Shown: piece by piece, positions 36,205-48,209 of the stretch
How positions within the stretch are numbered: position 1 is the stretch's first letter
Layout of the letters: each line of letters begins with the position of its first letter
Source of the DNA: Rhyacophila brunnea
Taxonomy: Eukaryota; Arthropoda; Insecta; Trichoptera; Rhyacophilidae
Assembly (NCBI GenBank): GCA_022495005.1
Contig: JAGYXB010000018.1
Coordinates: 1,488,001 to 1,552,000, forward strand
Direction of reading: 5' to 3'
DNA: 64,000 nt
The notes under the pieces: generated by a model
Database searches by the model: none
The model's input: only the letters and a program-made list of their open reading frames with translations
What the model was told of the DNA's origin: nothing
Made by a program: the position numbers and the translations under genes

Positions 36205-37687
36205 AAATTATCATGGAAAGTGATGATCCTTTTCAATATCTATCGTTTTTCAGCTCTTGAAGGTGACGATATTTGGATGCAAAAATAGGTATATCCTCGA
36301 TATACATTTTTAGACAATATTATTGCCTGATTTTCTTCGTTGCAAAAGAGGTAGCCATTCACATGAATAGCTCAAACAATAGTTGATATCACCATTCGGT
36401 AAATATTTTAATTGACGAATATCATCAACAGTAGGGTCTCCGGCTCTCTTGCCTGGTCTGAGTGATATGAGGTTTGTTTGTAACTGATCATATTGTGAAA
36501 AAATTTAATACTTTCACCGTATATTGTTGCTTCTGTCGTGCTAATCTCATCCGTGCTATGTTGTAATCCGATGGTGAATTTATTGGTGGTTTGAAATAAT
36601 GTTCCAGCGTCGCATGAACACTGTCGGCTTCCATCATAGTGTGACCTTTTTCCAAAATTTGTTAATAAATATTGTCATCGATTTTTTCTTAGCCGTATCG
36701 CTAAGAGCACTGCCTAACACCTTATTGCGATTCTGGTAATTACATCCACCAGTGGGTCTATTCTATACTTATCGAACACTAAAGTGATAAATATTATCAA
36801 ACTTAGGGTAGATTTGTACGAGTATCAAAATATTAGCATTTATTGTAACAATTACACGAAGTTGGTTTTTATTGTTGCAATAAGTGCTATATTTTAACAG
36901 CACCTATCTTGCTGCTTTTGATAATATTTATCACTTTAGCGGTCGATAAGTATAGAATAGATCCACAGATATAAGTATCACTTCTTTATAGCTAGGGGTA
37001 GATTTTCTAAGTAATCCATAATGCATACTTGATACATCCCCATTTGATTTGCTTCATGCCATACGTACAATGACACTTCTTTATCATTTAATTCATATAT
37101 GATGAAGTTATGAACTTGGAGTTTTTGCTTGTAATACATGGCAGAAGCATCTGTTTTGGGGCACAAACGTACACTTTGGAGATACATTGTCAATACCAGT
37201 TTTTCAGAACTTGCACTCTTTTTTGAAGCATTTTTCGCTGTGTTTGAGTGTTTTTTCGAAGAGTTTTAACCGAAGTTCCAACAACTCAGCTTGTTATATT
37301 ATAATATCTGAAGACAAGGATACATTTTTCATTGACGACCGTAGAAGAATCATTATGTATGTGTATAATATTATGTTGTTCACCTGAACGGAATGTTCCA
37401 TTTATAATATGAGTAAGTCCGTCGTCAGGGGGTAGCAATGTAATATAGTCTAGAAATTCAAAGGTATCTGCATTTGAATTTGTGAATTCATTTAAATTTC
37501 TATGACCATATATGGGAGTTAAAATAATATCTCCAACATCGCTATTATCTGATGGAGGAGCTTCATTAAAAATCTGAAGGAGCTTCGTATCAGAGCAAGA
37601 AGCTGTAAAATCATCTAAAGATCCCCCAGATTCTTGATACTTTTTGTGTAGTGCTAATTCAAGAATATTTTCCTCGATATGATATCT
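36205..37687 (-). pseudogene. broken transposase-like gene of an arthropod-abundant family
   Basis: On the minus strand a likely acceptor (TTGTTTAG) at 37688 precedes 133 open codons without ATG (37287-37687; E-N-I-L-E-L-A-L, D-D-F-T-A-S-C). Then come a stop and a frame reading L-R-K-N-T-Q. Next is 36978-37193, with L-Q-S-V-R-L-C-P-K-T-D-A-S-A-M-Y-Y and V-H-N-F. After an inserted hairpin element come G-C-N-Y-Q-N-R-N, K-G-H-T-M-M-E-A-D-S-V-H and P-P-I-N-S-P-S-D-Y, then R-P-G-K-R-A-G-D-P-T-V and a C-terminal L-Q-E-L-K-N near 36250. The order L-Q / (S)-D-G-C-x-x-Q-N-R-N / G-H-T-x-M-E-x-D-S-x-H matches an uncharacterised family that I recall as common in aphids, with spaced acidic residues like a DDE nuclease. 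At least three frameshifts or stops disable it. Confidence 0.7.
36752..36966. mobile_element. 215-bp hairpin MITE inside the transposase-like gene
   Basis: Arms at 36752-36801 and 36917-36966 are inverted copies with only a few mismatches ('tctattctatacttatcga', 'taaagtgataaatattatca'). A second inner inverted pair ('aatattagcatttattgt' and its relative) nearly meets at the centre, so almost the whole element folds on itself. The host frame reads up to S-V-D on one side and resumes at G-C-N-Y-Q-N-R-N on the other, which fixes the insertion point. The target duplication is ambiguous: CTGTGGAT and TGGTGGAT on the minus strand agree at 6 of 8. Confidence 0.8.
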
Positions 37688-37699
37688 CTAAACAACAAT

Positions 37700-38210
37700 G
37701 TTATGAGAATTACATGTCAAAAAAACAGTTAAAATGACAATGAACGCACGAATGAAAACAGATAAAACGTTTCACTTTTCATTATTGTAAACATAGAAAA
37801 GTAAAATTTAAATATTGGCTATTGAGGTGGTAGTTGTTAATATACCTTCCTGAATTCGGATAAAACCTTTATGTAGATTATAGCGGCTCTAATCTTTTTA
37901 AATAAATTGAAATTAAATAATGGCAAAATGTGTTTTTAACCAAGCTGATGTTACAATAACTTTACACCTAGGTAAATAGTAAAAATTACCTCAACCTTAC
38001 CCACTAAATTTCAAAGACTTTTAATTCTTGAATACAATTATATAATTTTATTATAGTAAGTAGAAGAAATAATATAATTCTTACCATACAACAAATCAAT
38101 GGATAATTATTACTGTCATGTGATTGACAAAGGTATTAACTTGACACATTAAAATGTGTAAGAGTCATAATCAATGTTTGTTTGAATTGCACATAACTGT
38201 TATTTCATTT
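37700..38210. other. AT-rich noncoding DNA
   Basis: This would hold upstream exons or the first intron of the decayed gene. I see no further coding match. Confidence 0.4.
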
Positions 38211-38211
38211 A

Positions 38212-38297
38212 GTAATATCTGCCATGTGATCAATGTCATAAAAGTTATCTTAAGTTAATTGCTGATATGTACACTTATATCACATAGCAGATATTAC
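38212..38297. repeat. short inverted repeat
   Basis: 'gtaatatctgccatgtgat' at 38212-38230 and its complement, with one mismatch, at 38279-38297 enclose 48 bases. It could be a small hairpin element or chance. Confidence 0.6.
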
Positions 38298-38744
38298 CAT
38301 CACTGAATTCAACACCGACATATGACAGCTTTTGTTTTTATTTATTTAGAATATTTTGGTAATTCCAATCACATAGCAAGTAGTATAGATGGATAGAGAA
38401 AAAAATAACCTATCCAACGACGTAAATAACTCAAAACTGACAAAATGTGCACATTGCAGGTATTGCAGAATCAACGACGATATTTTATAATTTTGTCTAT
38501 CTATCTGTTTATAAATATTAAAATATAAAATGCTAAACAAATTAAAATTAAACTTAGGTATATAATACATTGACGGTAACAATTTAGAAGATTTTCAAGT
38601 TGATATCTTAAAGGGCTCCGTAGTTACAAGACAAACTTTCTCGAAAATGACGAGCTCGCAAATAATCATTATAAATCGTGATACAAATCGAATTTATACC
38701 ATATTCGATTAAGATTTTAATCCAATATGGTCTTTAATCGATTT

Positions 38745-38942
38745 ATTGCATGAATATTCGATATATTGCGAGAGTCATCGTTCATGTAGTTAATAATTGA
38801 GAAATCTGCTGACCGCCGCATCGTTGCAACTTCGAGGTATTTCGATGACAAAGCCCGAGATGTCACACCTGTAGAATGTGCTGATCGTAAATGCGACGAT
38901 TGTGTAATAGTTGAATGCATCGCTGATTATTGTGTTGTCGTA
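38745..38942 (-). repeat. family I repeat, copy 2
   Basis: The reverse complement aligns with 23691-23904. The minus strand also has a 67-codon frame (38717-38920), but the frame shared by both copies is a different one, reading T-F-Y-R-C-D-I-S-G-F-V-I-E-I-P-R-S-C-N-D. This suggests that the shared frame was the original coding frame. Confidence 0.65.
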
Positions 38943-38949
38943 ACAATTA

Positions 38950-39695
38950 CGCTAATGAGGCTCGAGGTTGTTGAGTGAGACATATTTAACCTTTTAAATT
39001 AATTTTAAGTTAAAATAGTATTGCTTTATAAAATACTAAGAAACTTTTCTTCAACTAGATTATAAAAGACATGTTCATTTTATGCAGCTCTAGATTTCCA
39101 CAAATTAGATTATATATTTATTTACGATGAAAGGCTGCTATGGTCACATAAATTGAATGAATATCTTTTGTGTTACCCAGACAATTGTCAATAACAAAAT
39201 AAGTGCATGAACTTCAAAGAAATTAGATTAAAGCATTTATAACACCGTAGTTAAATCCATTGGCTAGGGAGTTTTATTCAAATGAACATTCTATTTTAAA
39301 TATACTTTGGAATAATTTCAGATAGTTTACATTGAATAGGTAAATTATTAATTTCTTATTAAATAGAGCGATGCAATTAATCATACATAACATAGCAGAA
39401 AATATTGAAGCATATTATTTGATAGACATACATTTATAATAATTTAATCGTATGACAGCAGTTATTGTCAAAAAACTGATAGACTGTCGTGAAAATATGC
39501 CATGTGACCACACCTGAATCGCCGTACTTCACGTATAGGTATTCCCATCCTTAGACCAGCTGTTTATATGTGAACTAGCCATCACATCGCCGAGTGGAAA
39601 TATTCATTTATCAGTCAAACTATTTTAAAAAAATGTTCTACGAAAAGTAGAGGGGGTGATTATGATTAAGGTTTTTATAAATATAAATCCGGGAC
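38950..39695. other. AT-rich noncoding DNA
   Basis: No gene or repeat recognised. Confidence 0.5.
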
Positions 39696-39699
39696 TATT

Positions 39700-40164
39700 T
39701 TATTACCACGTTTTCATTAGCTTGTATTCTTGTTTGTCTAGTACAAATTTTTTCTTGTTTGTCCAATACAAATCTTGGTTTAACTAACTTTCCGACTAGC
39801 TGGATATTTGAAACTTTTAAAATATATTAGAACACGATGACAATGCATTTTTTTAATACTTTTAGCCATTTTTAAGCAGAATTGAATTCATTTTCAGTTA
39901 ATTCTGTTTTGTATGAGAAAGTTATTTCGGAAAAAAAATGTAAAAAGTAAAACACTATTATTGGTTGCTAAGGGGGTCCTAGCAACTAAATTATTAATAT
40001 ATACGTGCGTTACTATGGAAATCAATATGAAATGTCAAAATGATATTTCAGTATTTCTATCAAGTAAAAAAAAAGTATTTATTAATAGGTACATAGAATT
40101 GTCAAGTTAATATGATTCAACAGAAAATTTAAAAAGTGGTAACTAAATTATCTTGTAATTATTT
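39700..40164 (+). repeat. dispersed repeat family F, copy 3
   Basis: It is collinear with copies at 14241 and 59243. It has 'cgactagctggatatttgaa', 'agaacacgatgacaatgcat', 'cctagcaactaaattatta' and the internal hairpin with one mismatch (near 40028-40050). The 65-codon frame at 39913-40110 lies inside the repeat, is not conserved in the other copies, and is not a gene. Confidence 0.8.
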
Positions 40165-40317
40165 AGTATAACATCACTGACCACCATGCGTCGAAATCCT
40201 TTAATAGAGATTCGTAGGCTACAGCGCTCAAAGAACTGGTTATCAATGAATAAATTGTAATATCAAAGATATACCTAAATAGTAAATACTTGAGGGGAGA
40301 TTTTAATAACTGTGGCA

Positions 40318-40400
40318 CTAAAGACCGAAAGCTGTGGAAGCAGTAAGGAGAGGGTCTTCATCCAACAGGTGATCAAGAGTGACTGTGATGATGAGACCGA
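40318..40400 (+). mobile_element. very short retrotransposon 3' end
   Basis: The plus strand reads D-R-K-L-W-K-Q, then a shifted F-I-Q-Q, then a (GATGATGA) tail, as at the ends of the 14.9-, 30.7- and 55.9-kb copies. AGACCGAA occurs at 40322-40329 and 40394-40401. It could be an 8-bp target duplication, but the left copy also overlaps the conserved D-R codons. Confidence 0.5.
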
Positions 40401-40409
40401 ATGAAATTT

Positions 40410-40925
40410 TATTAATTAAAATCTATTATTAACAAAATATATTTAGTTTCCAAAATATCCATTGCCTAGACTCTAGAGTATTATGCAAAGTATTAATGCA
40501 AGTGCTGTTAGGAAATTCTAACTACTAATCCACGCTTAGTAAATTGTTTAGTTGTATGAAGCTTTAGTAGAAGGACTATGCAAAGGAGACATAATCTCTT
40601 TACTAACAGGGTTGCTTACCAAGCTGCGACGGGTTACATTTTTGGATAACATCATTAGTGCAGATACAAGTAGTATATTATCATCACAATGGTACATGTC
40701 AACATTTAAATTAATATTATATTTATATATTAAGGTATCTTGTACGTATAGGTACCGTATTACAAATTTTGAAGGCAGTTCTGTTTTAGAATTATACCAT
40801 TTTTTATTTATTATTATTTCTTTTTTATATTATATAAATACAAAATAATACCAATAAACTAGTAAAACAAAACAAAAGTAAGAAAAGGTGGAAAATTAAA
40901 TGATATAAGTGTATACATTATATTA
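40410..40925. other. no recognised feature
   Basis: A 98-codon plus-strand frame at 40552-40848 starts plausibly and then turns into AT-biased, hydrophobic low-complexity sequence. It resembles no family. Confidence 0.35.
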
Positions 40926-40929
40926 TAGA

Positions 40930-41095
40930 CTAATAATGATAATTTATTTTACATAAACTGTCAATTCATGGTGGAAATGCACTGTAATATTAATTTTAAT
41001 AAAACACATTTTTTTGTACTGAATTCACTTTTTATATTAAATAATTGTACTGGTTTTGTCCACCTCAGACGAAAATTTTCAACTGATATAAAATA
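40930..41095 (+). repeat. family J repeat, single-arm copy
   Basis: 'aaactgtcaattcatggtgg', 'aattttaataaaacacattt' and 'tggttttgtccacctcagac' correspond in order to the minus strand of 23025-22872. The overlapping frames on both strands (40961-41174) are not conserved. Confidence 0.65.
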
Positions 41096-41099
41096 CAAC

Positions 41100-44000
41100 A
41101 GACATTTATTTAAAATAACCAAATTAAAAAAAAAACACAACATATTCAAAAATATATTAAGTACACACAGTTAGTAATTATGAAAATGAAGACATTTAAT
41201 ATTAATAATTATAAAAATTTTGATATCCTAGGTTTTCCTTAGTAGGTACCTTTTTAAAATATCTCCTACAGTCCCCTGAATACCTCAAGTATCAAAAAGA
41301 GCGACTACATTATCATGTACCTACTCAGTTGAATAGTACTCATCTGTTTTATCAGTCGAGCTACGACCGATATCATCTACCGTCATCAAATCAGAAGGTC
41401 TCCAGGGTTCAAATAATATATCGAAACTCAGGGGTCAGATAATATTATTTCGTGACGTACAGTCGTATTTTGTCTTGTTAGATTACTAAAAGAGCTGCTG
41501 AACCTGACGATTTGGCTGATTTATTAGGTGAGATGCTGTAAGTGTATCCACTAAAGTGGCATCACATAGGCATTTTTAATGAAATCATTGTAATACCATC
41601 AGGCTGCTTGCCATCTTATCGACAGACACCAAGAAGCTCCAGATTTAAAGGAATGCTCATTAAATCATATCAAACAATAAAATTATACGGTAATTTTTCT
41701 TCTTCTATTGGTACCCCCGAAAATAAAATGGTGACTCACGTTCTGATTTCAAGTCTGTTGCTTTATTTACATAATCTAATGGTTCGCATTGTTTTACGCC
41801 ATGGTTATAAATCTTATAAAAAATAATAGCCAATGTATCGCTTTTAGCTGCCTATATAAGATATTATATGAGATAATATTATCTTTCTACGTGTATTTAT
41901 TGGTGAATTTTATATTTAATTTTATACATATTTAATTTAACATGAAATAAATGTCTGCTTTTTACGGCAATTCCTAAAATCCATAAAAAGTCAAGTGGAA
42001 TTCGATTTTTGTACTCCATACTTGTTTCGGCAATATCTATACTTACATATTATGTACATGTATGTAATAATAAATAATCAATTTGGTGAATTTGAAACTA
42101 TACTGGAATGCTTTACTTGCAATGCAAAATTACTTGTAGCTAACATAATCATAAGACCAGGGGTTCTTTTTTACTTTAATTTCATAAATTCTTGCTATAA
42201 AACTCCTAATGTCTTTTTCACTTAGCACATTCAAGCAAGCTTAGAATGATTAAGAAAAAGACAAATAAATTTTTGTATTAAATATCAGAGTATTTCAATG
42301 AAATGCTTGACATAATTTAAATAAAGTAAATGTAATATTAAGTGCCACGTAGCTTATACTTATTCTGATGAAAAATGACAATAAATGTTTTGATAAGACT
42401 TTTATAAATATCCATATTCTTAGAATACTACTATTTCGGATTTACGAGAATTAATAATATTATCCTTATTATAGTAGGTACCTACCCGAATATGAAAAAA
42501 AAATTAGAATAGTATGTTGAAATATTTATATTATTTATTTTATGTTTTAAACCAATAACAATAATAAATATATATTCAAATACCGATAAGGTTATAGTAG
42601 TTTTTTTTACAATATCAATCGTAAATAATTTGTTAGGTGGAATTAAACAAAATTTAATTTAGTTGAACATAATATTCGCTTTTGTTTGAATCATTGGTCA
42701 TTGGGTTTGCAAGCTTTTGGAAGTTACAGGTCATAAAGTATTCTGGTAAGTTTTGTTAAATATTTTTTTTTTTTTTTGAAATAGATACCAATCAGAAAAA
42801 AACGTTATTATTAAGATATTACAGGTACCAAAAAGGAAATAACACTGTCGCAAGCGGTCATTTATTTTTGATCGTTTTCAACCACATTCAACCACTCGAG
42901 TTTCCATAGAGTAGAGGATATAATATAGCTGAAAGATTATATTACAAACTAAATTATGTTTAAAAAAAAAGACAATTTAATATCCTTCGAATTTTTTGTT
43001 TTAGGAATATCGGGTGTGTTTTATGAAATTAGTCATAACACATTTCGACACAATTATACTTGAGACACAATAGCTCTGAGATTCAGATAAAATAATGTAT
43101 TTTATTTAGAGCAATGATTAGTGAATTGTTTAATCTATTGGATCTTTGTTTTGTATTAAATACACATTTAACAAGCCAATATGTATTTTTTACCAAACGT
43201 AGAAATAAAAAAAACGTAAATACAGATTAAGAGCCTGGTACTATACCAATAAAGCCAGCATGGTGCTAAGGTAATCTTTTATGTATAAATAAATAAATAA
43301 ATATATGTTATATAATATATATCGAAGCAGGATCGAGTTTGCTGTGTACCTACCTCTTTTTGTTTAACTTTCCGTGCCGTATAAAGCATCGGGCTAGTAC
43401 AATTAGCATTAAACTTGTGTTTTGAGGCAAACCGAAACAAAAACTCGAAAGAACAAAACGAAATGAGCAGCAATAAAGCTTTGAAAGCTGCGCTTGGCGT
43501 TTGTTCTGTTAGGTGTGTTTTTATTTTTCTGTTTGATGGTCGACAAAGCTTTTCGGACCTTGGAGCTTTTGCGGCTTCCGGTTTTGAAGCTTTTTAAAAC
43601 GTCACAGCGCATGCCAATAACCGAAAAACGTCGCGATGCTACCTAAAAAAACTTTTTGAATTGTCATATTGATAATATAAGCATTGCACAATCGCCCATT
43701 TATTTTTTCCTATAAACCATTAAGCTTTTATATTTAAATGTCTTTATTACATACGAAAGTCGTGGAATAACAGTTAACAGTTTAGAATATACTAGAAATC
43801 TAGGTTTTGTTATCCGTAGAAATAATTTATATATCAGGAAGTTATTAAGAATTACTTGAATACATTTTTTTTAGTAATGATAAAAAAATAGGTAGCACAT
43901 GAATATCTAAGTACCTAACTGAAAAATTTAAATACTTTGCAATTATTGGGTCTGTAATCATAAAAAAGTAATGTTTGTAAGAGCATAAAATGTCATTACC

Positions 44001-46290
44001 AGTGCACTTATTCAAAATGATAATCAAAATGCATGAAAATAATATTTATGTATCTTTAAGAATTCGATGTAGCCGAATATAATAAAATATATTACCACGC
44101 GTGACTTGGCTTTGCAGTATAATTCTAGGGTAGTTAAAAACTTGGTCAAATTTATATACGATGGTGCCACAACTCATAAAGTAAAATCACTGCTGCCAAG
44201 TATCGCTCATCAAATGACTTCTATCAAAATTTTAAGATCCAACGTGGAGTTGACGTTTGGCAGCGTTTAATTCGTAGTCCTTGTGCGATTCCCCTCAAAA
44301 TGGGAAAATACTAGTTCTGTTATACCAAAAAACACTAAAACAATTTAACAATCATTCAGATAGAAACTGAATTAGATGCAGTACAAGCATTATAGATTAT
44401 ATATTTTTAGATAAATGAGTTGTATCTCTGTAATCTGTGTAATCTCTGTAGTCTAAATGTAATCTAGTTGTACTACCACCTGAAATGAATCATGCTGCTC
44501 TAAAAGCACAACAATTAAAATCATCACGAAGAAATCATTGTAATCGTTGTATGTGGAATGAAATTTGTTAGACTTTTAATATCTCTATTGACATGGTCTA
44601 CGTAAAGCTGTCTTAGTGACTGATATAGAAATATTATTGATATTTCAAGTCGTGTTTGGCGATATTTTAATGGCAATTTGAAATACTTTTGTGGTCATTC
44701 GTGATTGGTTGACAAAACTTTGAAACCGATACACTAGAGTCCAAACTGTAATTAAAACAATAAACGAACACTAGTGAACGTGTATCGACGAAATACTTAA
44801 TCATGTGGGCAGACCGCTATCCAACAAATCAACCGTTGCAATGGCGAAATTGCATGAATTGAGCTTTTAATTTGTTTCTAATTCACCATATAATAAAAGA
44901 ACTAAGCTTTTTTAATACATATAATATTTTGGTGTGTTTCTGGACCAGTTTTCTATTTATTTTTCTCGCTCTACGTCCGTAGATGAGTGGCAAAGTGCCT
45001 AGAACTGATACATAAATTGTATTCGTTATCTTATAGCTAACTCCAAACCAACTGCCTCGCACCACACTTGGTTTTAGTCAAGTGTATCACGAGGAACAAC
45101 GTTTGATACGAAGTAGTTTATGCCTGGGAATATCCCGGGAGCAGATACCCAAGAATGAGGCCGCCACGCGCTCAAGCGTGCTTTGACTGATTTTACTGAG
45201 ACATAATTTAATAAAAATGCCCATGTGTTGGAGGAGCACAGAGAATTAACAACAATACTTGAATTTTAACTATTAATATAAAATAAACGAAGCTAAAATA
45301 ATACTGCCTCAAAACCGGTGAGTGCACAATTTAAATAATTATGGATAAACAAAAACAATACCGCCCCCGTATCTTGCACATAGAGATTTTCAATCACTGC
45401 CTAAGTTATGTTCATTAATTTGTTATAATCGTTAATCCATATAGTTGGCAAAATTGTCTTGTACTGTATTGTAGAGATGAAAACTGTAAAATAGTCATCA
45501 AATATGAAACAATAGGAAATATAGATTTATAAAAACATCGTGCACATCTACAAAAATTAACATAGAAAAGAAAGCTTTTTATATATATAATTTAAATATA
45601 ACTTAAGAAACAGTTGGCCTACGATATTTTAAAAATATTGTTATTAATTATTCTTTTCTTAAGTATATGTATATATATAATGAGTAGAGAAAACTATTTT
45701 TAAGAAAGTGGATATTCGGAATAGCGTCTTATTATTAATAATCAATTTATGGGCAAACTTTTCCAGTTTTTATATTATTCTGCGGCTATATTTATCTGCA
45801 AATGATATAACAACTAAAATATAATTTTATAACCCATACTTTTTCTTGTTTATTATGCCGATGAAAAATTAAATAAAAAAAGTGCATTTATAGTGTATCA
45901 AATGCTTCTAATAGGGGGTCGCAAATTTACATTATGGTGGCTAGGTAAATTTTACAAGTGTGTACGTGTTTTTTTCAATTATTATACTTAATTTTAAAAT
46001 TAAATTAAAATATAATATATTATATGCAAATTCAAACCGTGGCACGAAACTGTTATTTTTTTGCGTAGTGCTATTTATTGTTTATATTTTAAATGTAATA
46101 TGGTGAATTTTTTTGTAGTAAATGGAGATTATTTGCATATTCAAAAAATATGGTAATACATTAATTAGTATGAACAAAAGATGCATCGAAAATCTTCTTG
46201 ATTGTGATAAGTTACCGTACTGCATTCGAAGTTCAACAATAACTAGCACTATTATCGGATATTATCACAATTTAGTGTCGCGGTATATAT
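41100..46290. other. AT-rich noncoding DNA with a few GC-richer patches
   Basis: I see no supported gene. Patches at 43330-43640 (overlapping frames on both strands, several AAAGCTTT-like motifs) and 44930-45200 (minus frame 44883-45065) are less AT-rich but unrecognised. The plus frame at 41542-41826 is likewise unrecognised. No repeats shared with the rest of the window were found. Confidence 0.4.
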
Positions 46291-46301
46291 AGTAGAGTAG
46301 T

Positions 46302-46519
46302 CTCTCTTCTTGGTCGTGCACTCATGGCTGAGGATCATGACCACATTTAAATTTTGCCATCCTTTGAGCGACCAAGACTTTCCATCCTTCTCGATCTCCC
46401 ACTTCTCTCAGGGCAGAATAGATAGTGCCCCCAGTCAGCTCTTTTACTTGGTCGCTCCATCGCGCAGACGCTCTTCCTCTGCTTCTCGCCTTTCCTGGAG
46501 GCTACCCAAAACTACTACA
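46302..46519 (-). mobile_element. 5'-truncated RTE-like insertion with target duplication
   Basis: The minus strand matches 18990-19197, covering the G-R-x-S-x-R-W-S-D-Q-V-K-E-L-T to G-H-D-x-Q-P region, with one frameshift. It extends a few bases further to the true 3' end, 'accaagaagagag'. AGTAGAGTAGT is repeated exactly at 46291-46301 and 46520-46530. The insertion is 218 bp, lacks a poly(A) tail, and is dead on arrival. The plus-strand frame at 46310-46561 is its shadow. Confidence 0.88.
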
Positions 46520-46534
46520 AGTAGAGTAGTATTT

Positions 46535-48080
46535 AGGATTATAAAGGCTCGTGGAAATTAAATTAAAAGAAACACAAAAACCACACAAATTCATAAAAAA
46601 ACTGTTGTTCAAAAGTAATTGACGTCATATAATAAGATGAAATTAAAAATAATATATTGATTCAAAGGCAAAAGATGAGTGTTCTTAAATTTTGGATTGC
46701 AAGAACAAAACTTCGAGTACTTCCGGAACGATTTATGTATGAAGGTACAAGTGACACGCATTATGTAAACAGCCCATGTCGTGTAGCAATTCAACTGGAT
46801 AACAACCAACTACTACCCTCTAGCCCCGTTGTACAAATTCTATGCCCGTTGATAACTACTAACCCCACAATGTTAAACGGAGCTTTCAAACAAGTAGTGT
46901 GTCAATTACTGCAAACAACTGAATACACGGGCACTTATATTATAAATCGGATGGCATTGTTTGTATTATTAGTAGTAGATAGAGTCCAGTATTACAATAG
47001 CTTTGGATTGTATTTTTGTAACCTTGACAATATGGTAATAATATAATACTATCAATCCTGTAGAATATGGTTCCACACTCGAATAAAAATGTAATTATTG
47101 TCTCTAATATTAGATAACCAATCAATTCTAACAGATACATATCTAAATAGGACTGGTAAAAAACATAACATAAAAAAACATTACTATATCTATGAAAACT
47201 TAAGGAAAATATTTGTATTTTTAAAAATACTAAAAATAATAATGTCTGATAATGATAAAAAGCTCGTTTTGCAGGGACTATCCAAGAATTTAAAAGAAGA
47301 TTTGCGGCACGTCAAGAATTGGTACTAAATGTGTAGGATTTCAAAGAAAATGAATGACCCGTTATTAAGAATCCATCCCACTTCCGGAACCAGTCTTGAG
47401 AATCAATTATGGAAATCGCAAACCATAATAGGGTGCACTCGAAATACTGTAAAATGGATGATCTCCGATGATCAAGTTTTCGCGGAAATGCAAAAATGTA
47501 ATACTAATTGTATTTAAGCAAGAAATACTCAAAAAATATCAATGAAAAGTAAGTAGGTATGTTAAAAAAATGGTGTTACATTCTTTGGTGGTTTTAAAGA
47601 GATTATTAAAAAGGTAAAATTGGCCGAAATCATTAAATCATTAATACGATTTACACGCTACAGAAATGTTATAATAAAGACAATGATATTGTGGTTAGAT
47701 TAAATTTTATAACTGTGAAATTAATTTATAATAAATACTAATGAATTTATTCACGGCCATCTTTTCAGTGGGCAATGATTTATTGCATTGTTTTCCCAGT
47801 ATTGACGATTTAACACCTCTTGAATATTATAGTACTATATTGATTATTATCTAATGATCTATTATTAGGGTTTTGACGATGTATGCGCCTATTGATTGTA
47901 TTAGTAGTGATAGGGTTTTTTTACAAACACTCCAATTATTCATAATTTGTTTGTTATTTTTTATTGTGATCCTTGAATTAATAGGTAGGTGATGAAGTTG
48001 TTACCCACTTTATAGTATTAATTTATTAAATAAGTTAGAATTATTAACTGTGTTCGTTGTCAGATTTACCTTTTGGTGAG
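46535..48080. other. unrecognised open frames in noncoding context
   Basis: A plus-strand frame at 46657-47046 (129 codons) is the joint longest in the window and includes a less AT-biased middle (46740-46930). Frames at 47098-47328 and 47329-47517 abut end to start in the same phase, so a single stop at 47326-47328 separates two open stretches. I recognise none of the products and see no conserved motif, so I do not call genes. Confidence 0.3.
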
Positions 48081-48088
48081 TGTACATG

Positions 48089-48198
48089 GCGCCTAAAGAT
48101 ACTGAAAGGCAAAACCCGGGTCGCAAAAAAACGACTCAAATGGAATGGTACAGAATTTTAATTCAAATTCCATCAAACAGCCTCAGTTGATAGTATTA
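48089..48198 (+). repeat. family C repeat
   Basis: 'ggcgcctaaagatactgaaa', 'aacgactcaaatggaatggt', 'ttcaaattccatcaaaca' and 'gttgatagtatt' match the copies at 33066 and 23551. Confidence 0.65.
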
Positions 48199-48209
48199 AT
48201 ATTCAAATG

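Noticed and set aside
38110..38130. 'gtcatgtgattgacaaagg' as a further copy of the 38.2-kb hairpin arm
   Set aside because: Only a partial match to the arm and no partner arm nearby.
39913..40110. 65-codon frame in a repeat
   Set aside because: It lies inside family F copy 3 and is not open in the other three copies.
46657..47046. 129-codon plus-strand open frame as a gene
   Set aside because: It matches no family, its ends are AT-biased, and I see no splice or polyadenylation context. Length alone is not enough in 64 kb of six frames.
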